This document shows positions 10,545 to 22,500 of a stretch of 64,000 nucleotides of DNA, in pieces (the first letter of the stretch is position 1; each line of letters starts with the position of its first letter). Below the pieces are notes generated by a model. The model was not told the origin of the DNA. It saw nothing but the letters and a program-made list of their open reading frames with translations, and searched no databases. The stretch covers positions 53,278-117,277 of the IMG/VR virus record IMGVR_UViG_3300025759_000062. One strand, 5' to 3'. Origin of the DNA: a virus. The translations under genes were made by a program, and so were the position numbers.

Positions 10545-13500
10545 GCATTGACAAAAAAGTAGCCAACACTCCAGAGTCAAACATACAAACTGAACCATTT
10601 TACAATCCAAACGGTTTTGAGTTTACACCGGTAGAAGAAATGTTTGATAAAGACTTTGACGTAGAAAGCGTTCAAGGTATGGATGAGTACATGAAAGAAT
10701 TGAATGCCATTGCACCTGTTGTCAATGATATTACTAAGTCTTTGTATTTAGCAAATGTTCCAAACAATATGCCTCAAAACTCAACTAAAAATTTTAGTTC
10801 TTTTGAGGGTTTTTCAAAAGTATTTAATAGTCCTAATCCTTTTCTATCAGGACAATCAGAAAATATTCAAATACAAGATCCAATCATATCTGGTTCTAGA
10901 TCATCCGGCTATGATAGAATAGCATTACATCCTGACTTTAATAAATTAGGGTGGAATCCTGCTAGAGATAATGAAGCATATTATAATGCTAATACATCAG
11001 GATGGTCAGATTTTCAAAGAGCTTGGGGTCCTTGGGCAGATAGTGTAGGTACTGGTTTTATGTCTGGATATAGAGCTATTGCAGATTTGTTTAGTGATGA
11101 TAGTTATTTTAAAACTGGTGATTATCAATCTGCAATGGAGTTTGCAGAGGCAAATAGATTAGGTTCAAGTACAAGAGGTGGTTTATCAGGATTTGGAACT
11201 AATCTTTTTCTTCAGTCTGGTTATACGGTTGGTATTATTGGTAGTATTGCTGCTGAAGAACTTGCACTAGCAGCAGCTACTGCAGCTACTGGCGGAGGAA
11301 CTGGTGTTGGTTTTCTAGGACGAACTCTTTACAATTTTGGTAGAGGTATGAAAGCTCTGGGTAATATGTTTGACGTTAGAAGAGCACTTAAAACTACTTC
11401 ATCAATTCTTGATGGACTAAGAACTGCTGATAAAGCAAAAGATTTTTGGACTGCGGCTAGAGCTGCCGGTATAGGTACGGTAAGATTTGCTGGAGATATT
11501 TTTACACCAGAGTTAAGAGCAACATTAAAAGCTTTTAAAACAGGTGAAAATACAATTCAAGGTTTAGAAGTATTAGCTAAAGGTGCTACATATGGTGCTT
11601 TCTATAGAGATCTTAGAGCTATTAACTTAGCCATGAGTGAAGCTAAAATGGAAGGTGGTTTAGTTTATTCTGACGTATACGCTGAACATCTTGCTAAAAA
11701 TAATGGTCAGTTAGCTACAATTGAAGAGCTAGAAGAAATTAATAAAGCTGCGTTAGATGCTGCTGCAACTACAATTTTATTAAATGCACCATTTATTTAT
11801 GCAACAAATAAACTTGTTCTTGGTACAGCACTATCTGGTTTTTCTCCCACATTAAGAAGAATCTTTAATAAGAGTTTACCCGGATTTGCAAAGAACTTTA
11901 TAAAAAGTAAACCAGTTAGAGATGCAGCAACAGGTAAAGCAGCTAGAAATTTATTTAAGAATGTTGGTGCTAAATCAGTATTAGGTAAACTTTTCGGATT
12001 CAAAAAACTTAGAGCTATAGGTATTGGTAAAGGAACAGCTCATAACTTATTGAGATATTCTGCTGCTTCTTTAGGTGAAGGTGTGCAAGAAGTTTACCAA
12101 GAAGGTGTTGCTGTAGGTGTGGTAAATTACTATACTAAGTTATTAGATAATCCTCAAGCTAATCAAACAGATCTTATGTATGAGTCCATTAGAAGTGGAC
12201 TAAAGAGTCAGATGTCTGCACAAGGAGCAGAAGTATTTATGTCTGGTTTCTTAATGGGTGGTTTAGTACAAGGACCACAAAAAGTTTTGTTTGAAACTAT
12301 TCCTGAAGTATATCAGAGAAAAAGAAATCCTGAAGCTTATAAGAAGTATCAGGAAAACATGGAAAAGTTTGAGGCAAGAGTAAATGAAGTTGGTAATGAT
12401 ATTCAAGATAATCCTTTTGATTATTTTAATGACAAAAGACTACACTTATTCTTTCAGAAAGATACTCAAGAAGATGCAGAAAGAAATCTATTTGAAGCAG
12501 ATCCTATGGGATTTTATGATGCAAAAGATGCTTCTGCATTTATGAATAGATACTTTATGATGTCTTCTGGTACTGAAAGTTTATATTTAGAACAGCTTGA
12601 AGATATAAGTAAACTAAGCAAAGAGGAGCTCAAAGAAATGTTTCCTCAGTTTGAGGATATCATTGAACCAGGCAAAGGTCAAGAATATATTCAAAGATCT
12701 ATTGATGACCTTAAGAAGTTTACTAAAGAATATCAAGCATCATATGATAAGATTGTAAATCCTTACAACTTTAAACAATATAAGAAAGGTAGTAGAGAGT
12801 ATAATCAAACAAGACAAAAACATTTAGCTGTAGAACATGCTAGATTGTTATACTTGTTTGCAGGTGATTCATTTGCACAAGCATTAAACCGTAGAGATAA
12901 GCTTAATAATTATCTTAAGACTTCTGGTGTAATGGGTGATCAGTTAGATACTGATGATCTTACTGTTCTTTTATCAACGGATTCTATTGATGCAGAAAAC
13001 AAACTGTTATTGCAAGAGGTTCAAGTATTAAATCAAGCTGAAGAAAAAGATGAGAAGCTTATAAAAGAAAAAGAGGATAAGTTAATTGCTCTTGCCGGAT
13101 ATAGAGCTGCTCTTGAGAATATATATGATGAAGAGTCTGGTGTATATGATAGAGAAAAACTTGAAGCTTTAAGAAAACCCTTAGTTCAATACTTAGAAAA
13201 GTTAGCAGAGAACAAAGGTGGTTTTGTTAAAGAAGATTTAATTGATGAAGTACTTTATGCTCTTGTTGATCATAATAACTTAGACAAGAGAGCTCAGTTA
13301 TATAGCAGAACGGTTTCTCTATTTAGTAATCCAGATAAGGTAACAGATATTATTGATAGAATTGGTGATCATCTTAAAGTAGTATTTGATAACAACAAAG
13401 CTCAGTTTGAAAAGAATGTAAAAGGAGCTGTTGAAGATGCAGAAGCTAATCAGGTTGTATCACAGTTTAAAGAACTTGGTGTTTACCCAGATGCTGCACA

Positions 13501-16500
13501 AGTATTAGAATTCCTTAAAACCAAAGATGTATCAAAGTTAAAAGACTTTTATACAGAAAACGGTAAAGTATTTCCACAAGCTGATCCTGAGTTATGGAGT
13601 AAGATTCAAGCTATCTTGAATAATTACACTCAAACAAAAGAGGATTTAGCAAAAGCAAAACAAGAAAAGGCAGAAGCTAAAAAAGACACAGCTACGCCAG
13701 AAGAAGCTTTTGATGAAATAGATTCACAAGAAATACCTGATGACTTACAAGCTGAAATGGATGAAGCACCAGATGCTAACCTTTTGGTAGAAGATCAGTC
13801 TCCATTTGCCCAAGAAATCTTATTAAACCTCTATGCCAAATACAAGTTAGATCAGTTTAGTAAAGGTGAGGAATACTTACCACTAGATGAATGGGTTAAC
13901 AGTAGAGAAGGTAGAGGTGCTGTAAAAGCATTAGAGAAGTTAAAGAAGATGTGGTATGTTTCTTTAACTAAATCTAATCTTACTGAAGAACAGATTGAGA
14001 AAGCATATAAAGAAGATGATGGATTCCAATCATGGTTGATGTCACAAAAAGAAGATCCTCTTGTATCAAGAGCATTGATGCTTGGTGGTATTAGATTTAG
14101 TGATGTTGAGATGGACACAACTGGTGTTGGTCTTGATTCTGTAGTAGAAGATGATCCTAACAAAAGATGGATTCAAAAAGGTCCGGGTATTAATATCTTA
14201 GAAAGAAGAGTTGGTGATCCTACATCTGAAGAAGATCAACAGATTATGTATACCCTTACAGATAATAATGGTGTGCAGCTATCACAACAAGAACTGGATA
14301 GAGCAGGTGTTAGCAAAGCAAATGAGATATCATTAGATAAAGCTGTTGAATCTTACAAAAAGCTTTTACAAAACAGACCAGAAGATTCTACTTATGAATT
14401 TGATGGTATAGAATTAAAATATTTAGATGAAGTAGAAGATGCTCAGGGTAATAAGTTTATTGTACTTGGAACATCTGTGTCTACAGATAAAGGGGCTAAG
14501 CTTAAACTATTACGTTTTGAAGACAGAGAACTTCAAGGTCAAGAAAGAGAAGCTGCATCATTCTTTGCAGAAGAGACTAGTTTTTCTGATCTATATAGTA
14601 AAGTAGAGCAGTCTTTTAAAGGTGTTACGTTTACTGAGAATATGAGTAAGCTAGATCCTAAAGATATGTCTGCCTTATATGGTAGAAGATTTGAAGGAGA
14701 TACTGAAAAAGGTATTAACCCAAATGAGAGATTGGCTAGAGCTTTAAGTGTATTATCTGAAGAAGACTTAGCAAAAGCCACTATTGTTATTATTAGAAAT
14801 GACAGAAGAGAGCCTATTAAATTACAGATTGGTATAACTCCTGAAAATGCTTTTGTAAATGATAATGGAGATAAATATCATATTGAAATTGTATTGGAGC
14901 AAGATGCTGCTAACAAAGTACAACAAGCTTTAGAAGATAGTATCTATGCATATCCAGAAGATTTTGGAGGTAGTATTGGTTTTATTGCCAATGACCAGTA
15001 TTCTTTTACTGGGGTTAAAGGTAAAGAAATAAATATCTCAGCTATTGAAGATAGCAAGATTGAGAGATATATAACACCTGAAGGCGTTAGTGCTGCTGAT
15101 CTTAAAAATGCAGCAGCTCAACAAGCTTACTTTATTGGTAAGGTTGATGAGTTAATGAAAGACAGCAATAACAAAGCCTTTAAGATGGCTGAGTTTAGAG
15201 AAGCTACTGACTTTGACATTGTTCTTACTAATGGTAAGTTTGAGCAAGGTAAAGAACCTGTTTCTTTAGAAGAACTTGATCATAACACGTTTGATGGTAA
15301 TATGATCATTATGATTAACACCAAACAAAAAGGTGGAGGTTTGGGTCTTTCATATGTTACAAATCTAGAAGATGATGCTGAGTTTATTAATGGTGTAGAA
15401 GCTCAGTTAAAAGCACAAAGTGTATCTGGTGGTCAGTCTAATATGTTTAATGAAGCAAGGACTCTAGGTAGATATGTTGCTATTATTAAATCACCAAATG
15501 GTGCTATTACCTTAGCTCAATTAAAACAAGCACCATATTCACAAGAAGAAAGAGTTACTCTTTACAAAGAACTTATAGAAAAAGCTCAAGAAGTTAAAGA
15601 TGGTAAAGTAGAGAAAAAAGATTTATATGCTTGGAATGATAGCTTTAATGCTAAGTTTTATATTCCAATCAATCCTAATCTTTCTCCTGCTTTCTTAGAT
15701 TTAAAAGTTGATCTAAAAGGAAACATTGTATTACGCATTAAAGTTGGAAAGAGTGCACCTACTGCATTTATATCACAGGTTAAGATTACACCTCAGCAGT
15801 TAGATGAGTATGCTAAAGATCCAGCTACCTTAGCTTCTTTATTTACTAAATTAAGTAATAATCCTGCAGTAAAACAATTTAATGAAAGCAGTCCTTATAA
15901 GCTCAACTTTACGGAAGAGTCATTGCTGCAAGTATTCCCAATTGATGCTGCTATTGATGAGATTGTAGGTAAAACAAAAACAGATCTTGATAGACGTGTA
16001 AGATTTGGACAAAAGGTTTACATGACAACAAGTGCTGATTTAAGCAGTGCAGAAAAGATAGTAAACAATTCTGTAGAAGATACTACTTCTGATGAGTATG
16101 CTGAATTTGTTAATACAGGAAACGTATCACAAGAAACTTTAGAAAGAATTGCTGATTTAATTCAAAAGGGTGATCAATTAAGTGATGAAAAAGATATTGC
16201 AATCTTTAATGCTAAAACAGCTGAGATTAATAAAATATTAGAAGAAAGAAAAAGAGTTGAAGATCTAAAAGAAAATACAGATCTTCAAACAATGGATGAT
16301 GCATTGTATGAAGAATTCAAAAAGAATGACTTCCAAGATATATCATCTGATATAACAAGAGGTATTGCAGCCAAGGTTGTAAGTGAAGGTAGAGATAGCC
16401 TTACTGATAGAGAAGCAGAGGTTCTTAAGAGCAGAGAAGATATAGAAGCTCTTATAGCAATGGCCAGTATGCAGAGCTCTACTCCAACAGAAGAGTCTAC

Positions 16501-19500
16501 ATTAGATAAACAAATTGAAGAAGCTGAGCAAGAGTTAGAAAAAGAAAAGGCTCTTATTGAAGCTGAGTGGGCTAAGACTAAGAAGAACAGAAGAGTTCTT
16601 AAGAGAGAGTCTGAGTCATATCAAGCAGCTCTAAATAAACTTAGAGCATTAGAAAAGAAACGTAATGATCTTAATGCATTTAAAGTATTAGATCCTACAG
16701 AGTCTTTTGGAGAAGAGTATACATTAGAAAGCTTCCTTGTATGGGCAAAAGAAAACTTACCAGAGTTTATTCAGGTAAGAGATCTTGATGAATTACATAC
16801 AAGACTTACTGAACGTGGTATCCAAGTGGGTCAGTTTACAATGTATTTAAAACGTCTTGCTGGTAATCTTGATATAGAAGGTACTATATACACAGGTGTG
16901 GGTAATTCATACAGATACCATGAAGCATTTCACGCTGTTTATAGATTACTACTTACAGATGAGGAGCAAGCTAAATTAAGAAGACTTGCAAAAGATGAAG
17001 TAAGAAAGAAATTTAAAACAAGAGAGGCTTACTTAAATGAGTTAAGTAGATTCAAAAACTTGCATCCTAAGTATAGAGCTATGTCTTCTAAAGATCTAGA
17101 GAATGAGTACTTAGAAGAATACATGGCGGATGAGTTTGAGAAGTTCAAAACTAATCCTAGAGATACTAAAACTAATTCTGCAATCAAGTCATTCTTTAAC
17201 AGACTTCTTCAGTGGATTAGATCTGTATTAAAAGGTTATAGAGGTAATGAACTTACAAATCTTTTTGAAGCAATTGATTCACGTAAGTTTAAGAATGCAG
17301 CTATACAAGATAACATCTATACAAGAGGATTACAGAATGATGTTATTGTAGATACCTTTAAGATTATTCCTTATGAAGTTATTTCTGGTGATAAGATGAC
17401 TTCAGCAAAATACTTAGATCCTTCTACGGCTAATCTTCTTATTAGAATGATTGGTAATACTTATGTAGAAAGAAGACAAGATACTAAATATGGAGAACTT
17501 AATGATAAAGATCTTCTTGGAACAATCATAGATAAGTACGGAGAATTATATAATCCAGAACAAGAGAAATATAATAGTTTATCAGAAAAAGATTTTGATA
17601 AACTAGAAAACATATATGATGCTCTTATAATGAATGAGGGTGAAGCGGTTGCAGATGCTGTAGAACAACACCTAGATATTGTAAACATTAAGATAGAGGA
17701 GCAGGAAGATGAAGTAGACCAACTTGAAGATGAGTTTGGTCCAAGACGTGTTGGTGACTACAATAAAGATGCTAACCAATTTGGTGGGTATGCATCAGCA
17801 AGTAAAAATATTAGAATGTTTATTGCTAGTGTTGCAATAGACTCCAAAGATATGTTTGGTAACGTAGAGTTATTAGACGGTCAAAAGATTAAGGTTCCCG
17901 TTGATCACATTGATGTCTACAATGGTTTGATGTTAGCTGCAATGAATAAGACAAATACAGCTGACATACTAAAAGCAATGTATATTTTCTCACGTAGAAA
18001 TGAGCATTCAGGTGCAGTTGTAGATGAGTTCTTTAGAAGAACCGGCATTGATGCTGAAACATTAATGGAGAGTAATGAACTACCAAAGAAAATTAAAAAA
18101 TCTAAACTCTTTAATGAATTTGTAACAACATTTACAAACTCAAGAGTAGATTATATTTTCCATTTTGAGCAAGAAGATAATGCAAGTAATGTTGCAATCT
18201 TCTCAGCATCAAATAGAGATGCAGCTAATAGTCAAATTGATTACTGGAAGAAAGGTTTTAATGATAAGTTTGAGTTGTTTAGAACAAATAGACAAAAACT
18301 TAATGAAGCAATCTCTGTAGTTAATGCTTTAGATAAGCTTTTAAACAAGAAGACTATAACTAATAAACTTTTGTCAAGTGAATCCAATAGATTATCTAAG
18401 GAGATCTTTGATAAACTTGGTATTAAGTTAAGTCCTTTGTATTTAGAGATAAGCATTGCTTCATCTTTGAGTGGTGTTAGAACTAAATATCAAGAACAAT
18501 TAGTTCAACTTGGATCAGATAAAAGATTGATGACATCTGAAGACTCAAACATCTTAGTTAATATGCTAAGTGCTGAGGAGATTATTGTTAATGGTAAGAA
18601 GAAGACTAATATTCCAAAACCTCAGAATTTATTTATTGATGATCAAGGTGCTGGTATGAGTAGTAGATTAAAGTCTATTGCTCTTGGTAATGCTTTGTTT
18701 GATGAGAGTGTTGGTAATACTGTGTTTGAAGATCCTAATGGTAACTTAGTATATGCACATCAAAATCAAACATATCATCTTAAAAGAATAAATGAGTTAA
18801 ATGAGGCTGATACTATATCAGATTTATCTGAGCAATTTGAGCTAAACTCATTACTTAATAATCCAATTTTTAGACAGATGTCTAAAGATAACCAACTTGG
18901 TATTATCAGAGTTGCTGGTTTAAATGCTGGTAAAATAAAGACTAATGAAGAGGACAATACTTTAGAAGATTACACACCGTCCATGGGTCAAACTTATGGA
19001 GACTTTAAATCTGTTGACTTCATTAGAGTATTAATCAACCTATACGTTGCTGATTATAACACTAAGAGTGGTAAAAATAATATTATTGAAGCAGAAGGTC
19101 AATCTGCTGCTACAGCTCCTGTTCTTATTAGAATACTAGAGTCTGCAAATACTAATGATATGATATCATTGCCGGTTAACACTACAATACAAGATGGTAA
19201 GATAACAGAGAGTACTATAGATGTATTTACTGACATCATAGAAAAAGAGTACAATATTATTAGAGATAACTTTGAAGCTGGTTTAGGTGCAATTAAAAAT
19301 TACAATGACACAGATCAGGGTAATGGTTTTAAATTCTTTAAAGCAGATAACTTAATCTCACTAGAAACTAAAGCTGATTTAATTGCAAAAGCTAAAAAAG
19401 GTGTTCAATGGAAAGATATAAGCAGAGATGATATTGCTAAAGAAGTTGGACAAGTTCTTGAAGCTACAGCACAAGACTTTGTTAATTTAGTTAAAGCCAG

Positions 19501-22500
19501 TGGTATTAATGTTTCAAGTTTAATTCAAGGAAACTTTGCACAAACAGATTCTACTGAGAAAGCAATGGCTGAATTAAACTTAGTTAGAAATAATGTAGAG
19601 CAAAATCTAAAGCAAATTTTCTTAAACAACTGGATGAATACTCTTGCTATCAATGAATTAATTCTTGGTGAAGAGGCAAGACTATTTAAAGATGCTGTTG
19701 TTGATCCAATTAAGCGTGCTAAAATGCAGAATGCAGCACATGATAGTGTAGCATTTGATGTAATACCAGAAGAAGAGGTAGGTATTGAGCATACATTAGG
19801 AGATGAATCAATTGCTTTGATGACTATAACAGATCCTGCATTTGAACAGCGTTATACAAATGGTGCAGTACCTGGTAACAGAAAAGGTGATAAAGCAGAT
19901 GCTCAGACATATGTTACTGCAAAAGGGGCAAGATACTTTGCATATGGTCTTGGTCAATTAAATGAGGAGTTTGCAGAAATGTTAGATAAGATTGAGAGAG
20001 GTGAAGAAATTACTTCTGAAGATTGGTTTGGTAAATATCAACCAGCAAATGCTTATCTGAATTCTAAGAAGTATGTATATGGAGATGGTCAGACTTTCTT
20101 AAAGATGTCTACTGTTGTTTTAACTAAAGAAGAAACTTCTATAGAAGTTGACGGTGTACTTAGACCAAGACCCGGAATGGAAGAGCTTCACTACATGCGT
20201 GAAAACATGGAAGCTTTTGAAGCAGAAAATCAAGGTAAGGTTGCTATTGTGGCTCCAACAAGTGCAGTAAAAATGTTGAAGCAAAATATATTACCTGTTG
20301 AAACATTATCTGGTTCTAGAAATGTAATTACTCAAGATGAAGTTACTCTTTTAAATGCAAGAGATTTTGGTAGACAAATGATCAATCCATCTAACAAACT
20401 TGAGATAACTATACCAACTCAGATTAAGTCTTTAATTACATCTGAACAATATCAAGGAGAAGACTTTAAAGTTAGAATAGCTGGGGAAGACCTAAGCATG
20501 AATGATGTGAGAGAAGAGTATCATAGACTTGTAGCTGCTGGTGTAAGATTTGACTATGCACAAAAAAGAAACTTGATATTTGATCTATTACCACACATTG
20601 ATGGTAACATTGTAAATGAACTAGAGAGATCAGGGAGCATTGAACCAAACTTAGCTACGTTTATTAGAACTGCACAAGCCAATCTTAAAGCTTCTGCTGC
20701 AGGTAGTAATATGATTGAGTTCTTTGCTGATGAAAATGGTCAGGCTAAATATGAATTAAACAATACGCTTACAATTCCTAAGTTTGAGCAATTCTTCTTA
20801 GCATACTTTAGTAAGAAAGTTCTTGCACAAAAAACACCAGGTATGTCACTTGCACTTAAGTCTGACTTTGGTAAAGGTGTTATTAGAAAAGTATACTCTT
20901 TAGATGCTGAGGGTAATATAGATAAGCAAGAAGTTATAAGAAGAAAGAACTTTGATAAGTCTGGTCAATCCGTAACCATTGATATAAGAACAGAAGAGGG
21001 TATGCAAGAGCTTAGAGATGCTTTAGCTAATAACCCTGGTCAATCTGTTACTGTAATAGATAGGTTAAGAATTAACTTACCAGAGTATGATAAGGTTACT
21101 GAAGACCCTAGTACTTGGGTTAAAACAAATGTTAGATATGCTGAGGCTATTATACCAGCGCACTATAAAGAAGTAATGGATTTAATTGAGAACAAAAATG
21201 TTCCTATTCCAGATGTTATTGCTAAGATGTTTGCTGTACGTATTCCTTCACAAGATAAGCATTCTGCAATGGCTGTACGTCTTGTAGACTTTGATCCTGT
21301 GTACAATGGTTCTACTGGTGTATTCCCAGAAGAACTTATTGAGATTTCAGGTGCTGACTTTGATATTGATAAAGTATACACTGCAATCAAAGAGTGGTAT
21401 GTTAAAGAAGGTAAGTTTATTGAGTATGGTTCAAGAACTGGTCAAGAAGGTTTTGAGGACTATGTAAACTACACTAATAAGAAAGTTGCCAAGAAAGGCT
21501 CATACTTATATGATGCAGCTTTAAAGTATGATCAAGGTGGTCTAGTATCTATAGATAAATCATTTGAAAAAAGTGAAGAAATAGAGTTAGAAAATCTAGG
21601 TTACTCAGAGGATGCAATACATGCTCTGTATGTATTAAATCTTCCTAAAACATTAGCAGAGTATAATAAGTATGTTAAAGATTCTGGTCTAGAACCTTAT
21701 AGAGCTCCTATGATTAACAGAATTTTGGATATGAACTTTGCATTGCAAGGGAATACAAAACTTACTGAATCAGAGACTGGAGTTCCTATTTCATATCAAC
21801 CTGCGGATGTTGAAGCACTCAAAGAAGAATGGAATACATTAAGTGAACAATTCCCATTCTTAAAAGCTCTAACGCTAGAAGAAGGTATTTCTATTGATAA
21901 CTTAATTGGTCAATACTTTACACACAAGAATGTAAAAGAAAATGCAAATTTGATTGGTGCTGTTGTACCACCTAATGTAATCTTTAACTTCTTGAAAGAA
22001 CAAGGTGTATCTCTTAGAAAAGAATTTGGTGCATTTAACATTAATGGAAAGCCATACAACAAGCTTGTAGATAATGAAGAAGGACTAAAAGAACTTAGAA
22101 GATCTCAATACATTATATCTAACTTGATTTCTGCAGCAACAGATGATGCTAAAGAAAGATTGTTAAGTAAGCTTGGTTATGTTAAGAAAGCAATTAAAAC
22201 AGTTGAAACAATGGTAGCATACGGTGTGCCATTACATACAGCTACAATGCTTATTAATACGGACAGCATAAGAAAAATAATTAGTGAAGACACTTACGCT
22301 GGTGAATTAAAGCTTGCAATTGCTGAACTAGTTAATAAGGGAATTGAACCAGTGGCGGTAACAACTAAGAGTATTGAAAAAGCTATGGTTGCTGGAGAAG
22401 CATCAGAAGCTGAGTTGTTAGGTATATATTACTTAATGAATAAAGTAAATACTGTAGTTTCTTTTGCTGATGAAATGATTTCTATCTTTAGACTAAACAA

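Noticed and set aside
13852-14163. Antisense ORF of 103 residues inside the RNA polymerase gene
   Set aside because: Ser/Leu-rich shadow of the coding strand without start context or neighbours; same for 11797-12003, 14539-14781 and 17461-17688.
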